Source: Acidimicrobiaceae bacterium (GTDB lineage: Bacteria; Actinomycetota; Acidimicrobiia; Acidimicrobiales; Ilumatobacteraceae). From it: DNA of 64,000 nt. Positions 32,210-41,618 of this stretch are shown one piece after another. Position numbers and translations under genes: made by a program. The stretch's first letter is position 1, and every line of letters starts with the position of its first letter. Location of the stretch: positions 1 to 64,000 of the forward strand of contig CANFUE010000011.1 of the NCBI GenBank assembly GCA_947450115.1, read 5' to 3'. The notes beneath the pieces were generated by a model. That model was given only the letters and a program-made list of their open reading frames with translations, was not told the DNA's origin and did not search any database.

Positions 32210-35200
32210 TCAGCCAAACGCGCGCACAGGACGAGCGTTTCGTGTGCCGAATGGAACGAACGTAGAAGACATGTATCCGGCATTGTTCGTGAGTTTGCTC
32301 ATTGCAATATCAAGTTTCATGATGATGGCTAATTCAGCATCGTTTGGCAAACGCCAATCGGACTTAGATCCACCTCGATATTTCGAGACTGCGGCCACCG
32401 CATCTGCCCATGCCAGCGTTGGGTCGGACGTACCCTTCCAAGTGCTTGGTGCGATCTCTAAATAGCGACCCCATGGTTGCATTGTGTCGGCAATGTACGC
32501 AATGGTTCCGCCACCAGGGCCAGTGTCGCCCACGCGAATATCAAATGAGATGGTGGTGTTTGATGAAGTAATTGCTTCAAAGGTTGCGTCACCATCTCGA
32601 GACGCATTGACAACGCATGTGCCCAAACTCTTCGCGGTCAACACGCCTGTAGAAAGCGAACACTTTGCAGAGCCCTCTTGAACAAGTGAGTACGTCACTG
32701 CACCAGAACCAGAACCACCCGATGTAGCGAGTTTGAGTCCGTTCGCAAGAGACAGCCCTTCACCATGAACCGAAGTCACGTTCAACGCAGATTGCTTCGC
32801 CAAAGTAAATGTAAATATCTCACTGGTTGAAGCTTCTGAGTAACTTTCGTCATTCATCTTCGTGGCGGTGACTTCGCATGTTCCTGCAGACGTTGCATAA
32901 ATTGCGGTACCAGTCACAACGCAACCTCGCGCTGTGCCACCAGTGGCTTTATAGACAATGAGGCCAGTACCAGCACCGCCAGTGACTGTGAGGCGGACAG
33001 ATGTTGACTGTGCAGCGGGTCCTGTCTTTGGACTGATTGCAAGGGACAATGCCGGCTGGCTTGAAGTTTGCAACAAGAACTCAGCCTTCGGCGAAGGAGC
33101 AGAAGGCAAGTAATTCTCATCTCCAGCTTTCACTGCAGATACCCAGCAACTACCGCGGTTGTCAGAAGTCAATTTTGCACCTGTAACAGTGCAGTTTTTT
33201 GCAAGCGTCAAAGTTGAAGTAGTTGGAGTAGTTGACGTTTCTACTTTGAACGTCACGTCGCCAGTGCCTGACCCACCATTAGCTATGAGTGCCGTTCCGG
33301 CTCGGGAGCCAATTGCAGCACCGCCCATAGTCAGAGCTGACTGTTCTGCTTTATTAAAGGTAGCCGTCACTTCATTTGAGGTAATCGATCGGTAATTGCG
33401 GTCGCCTGCCTTCGTGGCAGTTATCAAACATGTTCCCGTTCCAATGGCAGTTGCACCGAATCCAGATGGAGATACTTTTGATCCGTAACTGCCGTCAGCT
33501 GCAACCGTCGTTAGATACCACACTTTGCAATCTTTCGCGGTGCCATTACGAACAGTGAAAGTGACTTCACCTTCGCCGAGACCGCCTCGGGCCACTAGTG
33601 GAACCGAATCTATAGGGAAGGTTGCATTCGTTGGTTGGTCTAGTACCAATGGGGCCTGGGCGCCTTGGGTGAAGAGAACTTGCGTGAATTCACTAGCTGC
33701 TTCTAAGTAATTTGCACTGGTTGCTTTCACAACGCGAACTCGGCAAGTTCCTCCGCCGGGGCGAACAAATTGTGCCTTCAATACGTCGGCGGTGAGAAGA
33801 CAGGTGCTTCTGTCTGTGTCCATTACTTCGTATGAAACTGCTCCGTCACCGGATCCTCCACTTGATGTGAGTGTCAGCGGTTCGTCAAATGGCTTCGTAA
33901 GTGACGTCAAAGAAATGGGCGCTTGCACACTTTTTTGAATCGTGATTGCACGAGTCACAGAAGCAGCAGAAATGTAGTCGGTGTCAGAGGCTTTTGAAAC
34001 AGTGACATCGCATGTTCCAATGTTTGTCACCGTCAACGTTGTGCCGTTGATGCTGCAACCTTTTGCAGAGTCGGTTGTGGCGAAAGTGACTGCACCTGTT
34101 CCTGATCCACCTGCGTAGGCGAGGGTAACGCTTGGATACGAACCAGTTGTCGTAGACACCGAGATGGTGTTTTGAAGGAATGGTCCAGGAACGGCGCTTG
34201 CCACACTAGAGAATGTGCTTGTGCCTAAGGAGTTAACTTCAGCAACTGCAAAGTCGTACGTCGTTCCTTTAGTGAGCACTCCATTGCCGATGACTGCAGA
34301 GACATTGACCGACGCCTCATGCGTGAGTGTGCTCCATGCAGTAGTGCCAGTAGGTCGATATTTGATGACGTAATCAACAGGAGGAAGCACCTGTGCTGAT
34401 TTCAACACATTTGCTAAAAGCGTGCTTGGTTTTCCTGGAGTCCAAGACAAACGAACTCCACCATCTCCAGTCGCAGCAGTAAGTACCGGTGCGACCTGTG
34501 GTGCGAGCGGTGCTTTGCTCACGCTGAAGTGGCGAATAGGAATGGAGAGGTTTGCCGTTGAGGAAATGAGAGACAACACCGAATTATCGGTGTACAACTT
34601 TCCGCTGTTGGCACCCAACGATGGCGAAGTGGGGTAGTACATGCCACCATTGGAGTCGTAATTATTATTCACTAACTTCGTGTTCGGTGAGCAGGGGAAT
34701 CTCATGGCCGAACTTGTGCCATAGGTCGACGTCATCGAATTTTCTAAGGCGGAGTTGGCCATGTCCAACAACACGCTTGCTGCTCCGGCACCGGACGCGA
34801 GGCTGATGATGTTTCCAACGGTCAGATTAAAACTTAAGCCCGCACGTTTTAATGGCAGCGAACCGCTCCAATACATGAGTGCGTCGCTGCCGCGGAGGCG
34901 TCCCCAGGTGTCATTGAGTTCGGAGTACTTGTTGCACAGGAATTTCCATTCGTTTCCATTGTTCAATGGGGAGACGAATGGAAGGTGCCATGATTCCTTC
35001 GATTGGCATGTTTGGATATCGACGGACTGCTTCGTGTAGTCAAAACATGGCTTTGGGGGCGTTGGGGTGTAGCAAGATGTTCCGGGGCACTGTGTCGCTC
35101 CGGCGCGGGCCATGGCGGCCCAGTTGTGCACAGTGTTCAATTGCCAGTCAGCGCCGCCTACTTCGGATGCAAAGAAGCCAGGGCTCACTTGGCTCGCATC

Positions 35201-35863
35201 GGGAGTAATTGTTCCCGTGGTTGAAACCCCGTACTTCGCAATTTCGTACACCACGCCACCACCAGGGCCAAGGTCGCCCACTTCACATGCACCACCGTAT
35301 TTACAGGTGGTTTGTGTTGCAGGGGAAAAGCCACTCTTGCCGACCGAGTTGATGGCGGCAACTCGATAATCGAGTGCTTGAACAATGTGTTGCGTCAGTG
35401 CATCAGAGGACTTCTGCCACATCGGTGAATCGATCACTGCCGTGGTGCCATTTGAAGTGAGCGCCGTGGTGCACGCAGGGAACATCCCGGGGTTCAATTT
35501 GTCGAGATTTGCGCAACTCGTCCAATCCTTGAACATGCCATCTGCGCCGGTTTTCGTGCCTTCAACTGCGTTCCATTTCACTTGAATGTCGTAACCAATA
35601 ATCGGCGCGCCACCATCATTGACGGGGGTAGACCAACGAAGTTTTGCAATATGCTTTGGCGTTGCAGTGCAGCACCATGGGGTTGTGTCTTGAGTATCAA
35701 TCTTGACGAATATTTGCGCCGGAGTATCTGGTGCAACAGCACTAACAGCACTAACAGCACCGTTGCGCAGTTGTGATTCTGTGGCTGCACCACCACACGC
35801 CGATAAGAGCAATGCAGATGTCGTTGCAATTATTGCAATGAATTTTGTTGAACGATTAATCAT
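32210..35863 (-). CDS. Giant repeat lipoprotein with FN3, Cys-paired repeats and C-terminal lectin-like domain
   Basis: 1217 residues from ATG 35863, which opens a lipoprotein signal with lipobox LSAC23 (the frame continues upstream to 35899, but without a signal). In order: an FN3-like domain, a GPGGGVVYE domain, a second FN3-like domain, then six tandem beta repeats of about 85-110 residues. The repeats share GG-x-G-x-G near the middle, one Cys, then GTC and K-x-x-D-x-x-Y; the Cys pairs probably form disulfides. The C-terminus repeats the VGDTGPGGG, GRYLEIAP, SDWRLPNDAEL and RPVRAFG motifs of a DUF1566-like fold. Surface adhesion is inference. Cotranscribed with the lipoprotein gene 32 bases upstream. 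Confidence 0.8.
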   Translation of the reverse strand: MINRSTKFIAIIATTSALLLSACGGAATESQLRNGAVSAVSAVAPDTPAQIFVKIDTQDTTPWCCTATPKHIAKLRWSTPVNDGGAPIIGYDIQVKWNAVEGTKTGADGMFKDWTSCANLDKLNPGMFPACTTALTSNGTTAVIDSPMWQKSSDALTQHIVQALDYRVAAINSVGKSGFSPATQTTCKYGGACEVGDLGPGGGVVYEIAKYGVSTTGTITPDASQVSPGFFASEVGGADWQLNTVHNWAAMARAGATQCPGTSCYTPTPPKPCFDYTKQSVDIQTCQSKESWHLPFVSPLNNGNEWKFLCNKYSELNDTWGRLRGSDALMYWSGSLPLKRAGLSFNLTVGNIISLASGAGAASVLLDMANSALENSMTSTYGTSSAMRFPCSPNTKLVNNNYDSNGGMYYPTSPSLGANSGKLYTDNSVLSLISSTANLSIPIRHFSVSKAPLAPQVAPVLTAATGDGGVRLSWTPGKPSTLLANVLKSAQVLPPVDYVIKYRPTGTTAWSTLTHEASVNVSAVIGNGVLTKGTTYDFAVAEVNSLGTSTFSSVASAVPGPFLQNTISVSTTTGSYPSVTLAYAGGSGTGAVTFATTDSAKGCSINGTTLTVTNIGTCDVTVSKASDTDYISAASVTRAITIQKSVQAPISLTSLTKPFDEPLTLTSSGGSGDGAVSYEVMDTDRSTCLLTADVLKAQFVRPGGGTCRVRVVKATSANYLEAASEFTQVLFTQGAQAPLVLDQPTNATFPIDSVPLVARGGLGEGEVTFTVRNGTAKDCKVWYLTTVAADGSYGSKVSPSGFGATAIGTGTCLITATKAGDRNYRSITSNEVTATFNKAEQSALTMGGAAIGSRAGTALIANGGSGTGDVTFKVETSTTPTTSTLTLAKNCTVTGAKLTSDNRGSCWVSAVKAGDENYLPSAPSPKAEFLLQTSSQPALSLAISPKTGPAAQSTSVRLTVTGGAGTGLIVYKATGGTARGCVVTGTAIYATSAGTCEVTATKMNDESYSEASTSEIFTFTLAKQSALNVTSVHGEGLSLANGLKLATSGGSGSGAVTYSLVQEGSAKCSLSTGVLTAKSLGTCVVNASRDGDATFEAITSSNTTISFDIRVGDTGPGGGTIAYIADTMQPWGRYLEIAPSTWKGTSDPTLAWADAVAAVSKYRGGSKSDWRLPNDAELAIIMKLDIAMSKLTNNAGYMSSTFVPFGTRNARPVRAFG

Positions 35864-35895
35864 GATCTTCTCGATTCTCTTCAATGTCATTGCGC

Positions 35896-37515
35896 TCAAC
35901 TGGCCTTCGTGATTTTGAATGCACGAATTGCATATGTGTCGACTGAATTTGAGGTTCGGCCAACCGAACCCTTGTTGTTACCGTAAGGGCCACCACGCAC
36001 ATACGTAAAGCAATAGGTAGTGCCATTAGCGACAGAGCACTTGCCGTCTGCCGATGATGTCCATGCAGTGGTGGGCACCTTTCCAGCTGCAGCCGCATAA
36101 CTCAATTCATCATCAGATGGAAGAAACCAGTCGCTGGTGTTATTTGCGCCAACGAAGTCATTTGCGGCAACTGCAGATGTGCAACCTTTGTCTGCAAGTA
36201 GTGCTGTATTTCCAAGTCCGGATCCAAAACCAGTGCTGGTGCCATTGACCTCGAAGGTGTCGCAACCCCAATGATTGTGATACGGAATAATCGGAGTTGT
36301 TGTTATTTCTAAGTATTGACCCCATGTTTGAGGAGTTGCGGCCGCGTAAAACACGACGCCACCGCCAGGCCCAACTTCACCCACCTGGCAGGCACCACCG
36401 CGCTTGCATTTCACCGCAAGTGGAGCAATATCAACCGAGACGCCGTTTGCGTTATTGAATGCACGAATAGCGCGAACAGCAGCAACTGCTGGCTTTCCGT
36501 ATGAATATTGTTGACCCGTCACAAAGTTTTGGTACCACGACAATTCATTTGAAACTTCCGTGGAAGACCAATAGAACGTTTCTGAGAACCCACTTCGGAG
36601 ATCGCCGTTGCCGTTACACGGAACTGCAATGTCAACCGTTTGTTGGTTGTGCACGAATTTGCATAACTCATTGAGTTCAGACTTCGAAGGCAAATACCAA
36701 TCTGATTTGCCACCACTGGAAAGCGACGACGCAACTGATACTGCTGATCCTGGGCCACAAGGATTGAGGGAGATTTCTGAACTATTCGCTTTGCCTGAAC
36801 CAATAACGGTTGCGCTCGCGTCATTTGTTGATCCCAGACATCCGAAAGCTGTCGCGGCACTGTCGGTTGGCGCAAATTCGAGGTACCGACCCCACGTCTT
36901 TGTAGAGCCAGCGTCGTAGAAGACTGTGCCGCCGCCTGGTCCGGTATCACCCACCACACAATCGCCGCCCACAGCGCACACTGGCCGAGGAGAAGTGGTT
37001 GTTGTAGCGAGAGCACTGATTGCGCTACCTGACGGCGGGACAGTGGAGCTGACCACAGAAGTTGCAGATGTATCAGGTGAAGTGGTTGTTGTAGGGAGTG
37101 CACTGCCTGACGGTGCAACATTGGCGCCAATCACAGAAGTTGCAGATGTATATGGTGAAACTTCGCCGTTCCAGTTGGCAACGCGAACCGTGTACGTTGC
37201 GCCATTGGTCAAACCGCTAATAGTGAAGTTCTCTGGTGCGCCCGAAGTATTAGCCGTACCAGTGCCCAGTGGGTTGAGCGCAGCCGGATTATCAGACGAA
37301 AGTTGGTAGAACCAAGTGTTTGCAGGCTCATCACCGGTGAGCGTCACGTGCACTGTGAGCGCACCATCTTGGGGCACGAGTCCGGTAATGGTGGGTGCAA
37401 CTGTTGGGCTTGTGAGGGTGGCATTTCGCTCGCGAGCGCTACCCGATGACCCTGCGCAACTAGCCAAAGCCAAGACGCACGAGAGCACAATGAGTGACTT
37501 CAATTGACCTCGCAT
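35896..37515 (-). CDS. Surface lipoprotein with FN3 domain and two DUF1566-like domains
   Basis: 539 residues: lipoprotein signal with lipobox LASC20, an FN3-like domain (about 38-127), a Thr/Ser/Pro linker (130-178) and two DUF1566-like domains (about 180-353 and 370-535). Each DUF1566 copy opens with a paired-Cys hexapeptide and VGD/E-x-GPGGG, has a W-GRYLE or W-GQYLE strand and an SDW-x-LPS turn, and ends IRAF. The fold is C-type-lectin-like in related proteins, so carbohydrate or matrix binding is plausible. A GGGAGGTG site precedes ATG. It shares its terminal domain with the giant lipoprotein next to it, and they look like one surface system. Confidence 0.82.
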   Translation of the reverse strand: MRGQLKSLIVLSCVLALASCAGSSGSARERNATLTSPTVAPTITGLVPQDGALTVHVTLTGDEPANTWFYQLSSDNPAALNPLGTGTANTSGAPENFTISGLTNGATYTVRVANWNGEVSPYTSATSVIGANVAPSGSALPTTTTSPDTSATSVVSSTVPPSGSAISALATTTTSPRPVCAVGGDCVVGDTGPGGGTVFYDAGSTKTWGRYLEFAPTDSAATAFGCLGSTNDASATVIGSGKANSSEISLNPCGPGSAVSVASSLSSGGKSDWYLPSKSELNELCKFVHNQQTVDIAVPCNGNGDLRSGFSETFYWSSTEVSNELSWYQNFVTGQQYSYGKPAVAAVRAIRAFNNANGVSVDIAPLAVKCKRGGACQVGEVGPGGGVVFYAAATPQTWGQYLEITTTPIIPYHNHWGCDTFEVNGTSTGFGSGLGNTALLADKGCTSAVAANDFVGANNTSDWFLPSDDELSYAAAAGKVPTTAWTSSADGKCSVANGTTYCFTYVRGGPYGNNKGSVGRTSNSVDTYAIRAFKITKAS

Positions 37516-37765
37516 GAGGCACCTCCCAGAGTCTCGGCAACTTCTTGTAAGGCCCTGACAGTTACATGGAGTCGTTTCTTAGTCATTTCGCCCTTTTCAC
37601 GTCTGATGCAATATTCACTCTCAATGGAGTACACGCAAAATATAACCCAAAACGAGACCCCTTGTTAGTCAGGCATTGCCTTTTGAGAAAAAGCCTCGTA
37701 ACTGAAACAACGTCGCCATCGAAGGTATTGGAGCCACCTATCCCCCACGCTGGGATGTGATTACA

Positions 37766-37789
37766 CCACGTCGTAAGATCTTCACGTGG
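37766..37789. promoter_or_regulatory. Dyad over the TetR gene promoter and start codon
   Basis: CCACGT and ACGTGG arms flank a central AAGATCTT palindrome, and the right arm covers the GTG start. The -10 box lies inside. The symmetry is slightly off-centre. It suits autorepression. Confidence 0.45.
37774..37779 (+). promoter_or_regulatory. -10 box TAAGAT of leaderless TetR gene
   Basis: TAAGAT, six bases, GTG 37786; no ribosome site. Confidence 0.55.
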
Positions 37790-38400
37790 CTATCAAACAC
37801 GACTCTGGTCTCTCTACGCGAGATGAAATTCTTCGACTCACCGTCGAGGCAATAGATCTTGGTGGTGAGGGTGGCGTTCATGTTGCTGAAATTGCAACAG
37901 CTTCTCATGTGGCTGTTACCTCTATCTACCACTTCTTTCAGAATCGCGAAGGTCTCATTGAGGCAGCACAAGCATCACGGTTTGCGCGTGAATTCACCAT
38001 TAATGCCAATGCATTTTCAGACGAAGTAAACAAATGCACAACTCAAGAAGAGTTCCGCGCATTGTTGAGGCAATCTCTCCCCTCCTTCTTTGGGCCCGAT
38101 GGCTCACGCCGCCGCGCCGATCGCGTGAATGTCTTGGGTTCTACTTATAACCGACCGTCTTTAACTGCAGCAGTGAGCGATCGTATTGTTGAGGCCACCA
38201 TTGAACTTTCCAAGCCATTACACATCGCACAAAGCAATGGATGGATTCGCCAAGACCTCAACATCGAGAATTTGGCCGCTTGGTATATCGCTACCATTAC
38301 CTCTTACGCAATAGTTGAGCTCACCCCCGCCACACGGGAATTCAACTGGGTTGATACTTTTGTTGAAGCAGCAGACTTCCTGCTCTTCGGCGAAAAATAG
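37786..38400 (+). CDS. TetR-family transcriptional regulator
   Basis: 204 residues. The N-terminal HTH covers about 12-60 with HVAEIATASHVAVTSIYHFFQNREGLIEA, the classic TetR recognition-helix-Tyr-x-x-Phe pattern. The C-terminal ligand domain is helical. The acyl-CoA synthetase gene starts 29 bases downstream from its own promoter, so the regulator may sense an acyl-CoA or fatty acid and control that gene; this is inference from position. The GTG start is inside a dyad with the -10 box, which suggests autorepression. Confidence 0.88.
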   Translation: MAIKHDSGLSTRDEILRLTVEAIDLGGEGGVHVAEIATASHVAVTSIYHFFQNREGLIEAAQASRFAREFTINANAFSDEVNKCTTQEEFRALLRQSLPSFFGPDGSRRRADRVNVLGSTYNRPSLTAAVSDRIVEATIELSKPLHIAQSNGWIRQDLNIENLAAWYIATITSYAIVELTPATREFNWVDTFVEAADFLLFGEK

Positions 38401-38416
38401 ACACCTTTCATATGCC

Positions 38417-38422
38417 TACACT
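38417..38422 (+). promoter_or_regulatory. -10 box TACACT of leaderless acyl-CoA synthetase gene
   Basis: TACACT, six bases, ATG 38429. It supports that start over the longer frame that overlaps the TetR gene. Confidence 0.55.
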
Positions 38423-38428
38423 TTCTCT

Positions 38429-39964
38429 ATGAAAGTCCCACTCACGATTGTCGATCATCTGCGCCGTGCCGAGCTTGTGTATGGAAACCGCACAGCAATT
38501 ACCGATGAACCCGATCAACCCGCTGCTTCTTGGGGAACTCTCACATATAAAGAAGTCGCAGAGCGTGCTCGCGCGCAAGCAGCAGGGCTCGATGCTTTAG
38601 GTATTCCACAAGGTGCTCGTGTGGCCATGGTGAGCCACAACTCAGCACGTTTATATACCTCGTTTTTTGGCGTGAGTGGTTTCGGACGGGTGCTTGTACC
38701 AGTGAACTTTCGCTTAGTGGCCGAGGAAGTGCAGTACATCGTTGAGCACAGTGGTGCCGATGTTTTGATTGTTGACCCCGAGCTCGATGAATCGTTGAAG
38801 TCGGTGACCGCCAAACATCGCTTTGTAATTGGCGAAGAATCAGACAGCATCTTGTATAAATATGGTGTTGAACCGAAAGCTTGGGCACCCGATGAAGATG
38901 CCACTGCAACGGTGAACTACACCAGTGGCACCACCGCTCGCCCGAAGGGTGTTCAACTCACGCATCGCAACTTGTGGGTGAATGCGGCAACATTTGGTTG
39001 GCAACTTGGCGTGAATGATCGCGATATTTACTTGCACACACTTCCGCAGTTTCACTGCAATGGGTGGGGCATGGTTTATGCGGTCACTGCAATGGGTGGC
39101 GAGCACGTTATTTTGCGCAAAGTAGACGGCGCTGAAATTCTGCGGCGCATCGATCAATACGGCATCACCATGTTGTGTGGTGCACCTGCGGTAGCAAACA
39201 TGATTCTCGATGCAGCAGCAACATGGCCAGGGGAAATTCCAGGTCGCGGGCGCGTACGTATTGTTGTGGCCGGCGCCCCACCTCCAACACGCACCATTGA
39301 ACGTATTGAAACTGAACTGGGGTGGGAGTTCGTACAAATTTATGGCCTCACTGAAACCGCACCACTACTTACCATGAATCGTGGCCGTAGTGAATGGGAT
39401 GTGCTGACTCCGCATGAACGTGCAGTGAACTTGGGTGCAGCTGGTGCTCCAGCATTAGGTGTAGAGCTGCGACTTGACGACGAAGGCGAGATTCTCGCAC
39501 GCAGCAGCATCATTATGGCTGGCTATTGGGAACAACCTGAAGAAACCAGCAAAGCAATTGTTGACGGATGGTTCCATACAGGTGATGGTGGCACGGTGAG
39601 CGACGGTAACTACATCACTATTTCCGATCGCAAGAAAGATGTCATCATTTCTGGTGGAGAAAACGTGAGTTCCATTGAAGTAGAAGATGCCGTGTTCTCA
39701 CACCCTGAGGTAGCTGAAGTGGCCGTGATTGGTGTGCCTGATGAAAAATGGGGAGAGTTGGTAATGGCCCTAGTTGTAATGGCGCCAAACTCATCACTCA
39801 CCGAAGACGCACTCATTGCCTACGTGAAAACCAAACTCGCTGGCTACAAATGCCCAAAGCGGGTGGAGTTCCGTTCAGAGCTTGCCCGTACTGCAACTGG
39901 CAAACTTCAGAAATTCAAATTACGTGAACCATATTGGGCAAATCTTCAACGCAAAGTGAATTAG
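38429..39964 (+). CDS. Acyl-CoA synthetase (class I adenylate-forming enzyme), second copy
   Basis: 511 residues. NYTSGTTARPKGVQLTHRN is the AMP-binding loop, followed by IYGLTETAPLLTMN, WFHTGDGGTVSDGNYITISD, the hinge DRKKDVIISGGENVSSIEVE and the catalytic Lys in TATGKLQKFKLREPYW. It resembles medium-chain or fadD-type ligases and is only distantly similar to the first copy at 4468-5967. The ending differs from that paralogue, which keeps a different hinge sequence. Expression is probably under the adjacent TetR protein. Confidence 0.93.
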   Translation: MKVPLTIVDHLRRAELVYGNRTAITDEPDQPAASWGTLTYKEVAERARAQAAGLDALGIPQGARVAMVSHNSARLYTSFFGVSGFGRVLVPVNFRLVAEEVQYIVEHSGADVLIVDPELDESLKSVTAKHRFVIGEESDSILYKYGVEPKAWAPDEDATATVNYTSGTTARPKGVQLTHRNLWVNAATFGWQLGVNDRDIYLHTLPQFHCNGWGMVYAVTAMGGEHVILRKVDGAEILRRIDQYGITMLCGAPAVANMILDAAATWPGEIPGRGRVRIVVAGAPPPTRTIERIETELGWEFVQIYGLTETAPLLTMNRGRSEWDVLTPHERAVNLGAAGAPALGVELRLDDEGEILARSSIIMAGYWEQPEETSKAIVDGWFHTGDGGTVSDGNYITISDRKKDVIISGGENVSSIEVEDAVFSHPEVAEVAVIGVPDEKWGELVMALVVMAPNSSLTEDALIAYVKTKLAGYKCPKRVEFRSELARTATGKLQKFKLREPYWANLQRKVN

Positions 39965-39996
39965 AACATTTCCCCCACTGGGCTTCGCTATTGACC

Positions 39997-40002
39997 TACT
40001 GT
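39997..40002 (+). promoter_or_regulatory. -10 box TACTGT of leaderless DUF1003 gene
   Basis: TACTGT, six bases, ATG 40009. A TTGACC directly before it is too close to be a -35 element. Confidence 0.5.
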
Positions 40003-40008
40003 GCACTC

Positions 40009-40533
40009 ATGGACAACTACGTGCACACAGATTGCAAGGCTTGCGAAGTCATTGATGGGCTAGATGGAAAAATTGATGGTCAAATTTTCAATCTTGATCA
40101 TTGGCGCGTAGCAAACGAACGAAAGCGCTTTGCTGCAGCTCGCAAGGTAGAAGACAGAGCAGCCGACAAAGTAACGAAGTTTGCTGGTTCTTTGAACTTC
40201 GTCTACTTACATGCTGTTTGGTTCGTCATTTGGGTCTCTCTCAACGTTGGCATTGTGGGTGCCAGTATGAAGTTCGACAAATTTCCCTTTGGGCTTCTCA
40301 CCATGATTGTCAGTTTGGAAGCCATCTTTCTTTCCACCTTTGTCATGGTGAGTCAAAATCGGCAGGCTGCTCGATCTGATCTTCGCTCGCAGGTTGACTT
40401 TGAGTCGAACCTGCAGTCACTCATTTGGTCTATTCATATCGGCCACGCACTTGGTATTGATGTTCAACACGTTGAAAATCTTTGTGAAAACGCCATTGCC
40501 CAGTCACGATCTAACACCGACCCAGCTCATTGA
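40009..40533 (+). CDS. DUF1003-family membrane protein
   Basis: 174 residues: a hydrophilic N-terminus with a Cys-x-x-Cys pair (DCKACE), the family segment KVEDRAADKVTKFAGSLNFV, two membrane helices (about 65-85 and 98-115), then MVSQNRQAARSDLRSQVDFE, a highly conserved DUF1003 motif, and a C-terminal helix. Function is unknown in this family. The start is ATG 40009, with the leaderless box, rather than the upstream ATG that overlaps the acyl-CoA synthetase gene. Confidence 0.87.
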   Translation: MDNYVHTDCKACEVIDGLDGKIDGQIFNLDHWRVANERKRFAAARKVEDRAADKVTKFAGSLNFVYLHAVWFVIWVSLNVGIVGASMKFDKFPFGLLTMIVSLEAIFLSTFVMVSQNRQAARSDLRSQVDFESNLQSLIWSIHIGHALGIDVQHVENLCENAIAQSRSNTDPAH

Positions 40534-40542
40534 TCACTGCAG

Positions 40543-40548
40543 TATCTT
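40543..40548 (+). promoter_or_regulatory. -10 box TATCTT of leaderless dehydrogenase gene
   Basis: TATCTT, six bases, ATG 40555. Confidence 0.5.
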
Positions 40549-40554
40549 TGAGGT

Positions 40555-41601
40555 ATGAGCATCTCAGTCATTCAATGGGGAACGGGAAATGTCGGACAAG
40601 CCGCCTTGCGATCGGTTCTTGAACATGCCAACTACAAGCTTGTTGGTTGTTACGTTTCGTCCCCCAGCAAAGTAGGCGTTGACGCCGCCGACTTTGTGGG
40701 CCTTCCTGCTTGTGGCATTAAAGCAACAAGCGACATCAATGAAATTTTAAAATTGAAAGCCGATGTCGTTTTACACATGCCGCTTTCTGGTGCTCAAGTA
40801 AATGAAGACCCAACAAAAGACACCAAAGATATATGTGCACTACTGCGAAGCGGAAAAAATGTAATTACTACTGTTGGCTACGTCTACCCCAAGGCGTACG
40901 GCGCCGATGTTCTGCGCGAATTAGAAGATGCATGTGCTTTTGGAGGAGTGTCACTTCATGGCACTGGTGTCAACCCCGGCTTTATGGCCGAACTCGTGCC
41001 ACTGATTTTCACTTCTCATTCACAGAGCATCAAGTCCATCTTGGTGCGCGAACATTCAGATTTTTCTTTCTATGCATCACCACAAATTATTTTTGATGTC
41101 ATGGGTTTTTCTTTAACCCCCGAAGCATATGAAGAACACACCGCTCGCTATCGCAAATGGCTCAGTGGGCTATTTGAAGAGAGCGTCTTGATGATGGCAG
41201 ATGGCTTAGGCCTCGAGCTCGATGAACTCACCGTTGAGTCAGAAATTGAACTCGCAGACAAAGATATTTCCATTGCCGCTGGTCTCGTTCCACAAGGAAC
41301 CGTTGCTGCCCAGCGATGGGAATGGTGTGGTGTTGCTTACGGTCGAGACGTCATTCGTTTAGAAGCCATATATAAGGTGCACAAAAGTGTGGCACCTCAG
41401 TGGCAAAGTCCTGCGTGGGTCTGCACCATTGAAGGAACCCCCCGTTTGCACTTCGAAGCCGATAAGTGGACCACCAATGGTTTAGTGGGCACAGCAATGC
41501 GTGCTTTTCATTCCATTCCTGCAGTTGTTCATGCCCCTGCAGGGGTACGTACATTCCTTGATCTTCCACTTGTGGCTGGGGCGAATGTGGTTCAACAATA
41601 A
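40555..41601 (+). CDS. NAD(P)-dependent dehydrogenase, dihydrodipicolinate-reductase-like N-domain
   Basis: 348 residues with the Rossmann start VIQWGTGNVGQAALR and central VITTVGYVYPKAYGADVLRELEDAC and LHGTGVNPGFMAELVPLIF. This resembles the DapB/DapDH-like group that includes 2,4-diaminopentanoate dehydrogenase, not the diaminopimelate-pathway enzyme itself. The substrate is unknown. A deacylase gene lies 17 bases downstream with its own leaderless start, so the two may be functionally linked in turnover of an amino compound. Confidence 0.78.
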   Translation: MSISVIQWGTGNVGQAALRSVLEHANYKLVGCYVSSPSKVGVDAADFVGLPACGIKATSDINEILKLKADVVLHMPLSGAQVNEDPTKDTKDICALLRSGKNVITTVGYVYPKAYGADVLRELEDACAFGGVSLHGTGVNPGFMAELVPLIFTSHSQSIKSILVREHSDFSFYASPQIIFDVMGFSLTPEAYEEHTARYRKWLSGLFEESVLMMADGLGLELDELTVESEIELADKDISIAAGLVPQGTVAAQRWEWCGVAYGRDVIRLEAIYKVHKSVAPQWQSPAWVCTIEGTPRLHFEADKWTTNGLVGTAMRAFHSIPAVVHAPAGVRTFLDLPLVAGANVVQQ

Positions 41602-41606
41602 GTTGG

Positions 41607-41612
41607 TAATCT
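41607..41612 (+). promoter_or_regulatory. -10 box TAATCT of leaderless amidohydrolase gene
   Basis: TAATCT, six bases, ATG 41619. Confidence 0.5.
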
Positions 41613-41618
41613 GAACGA

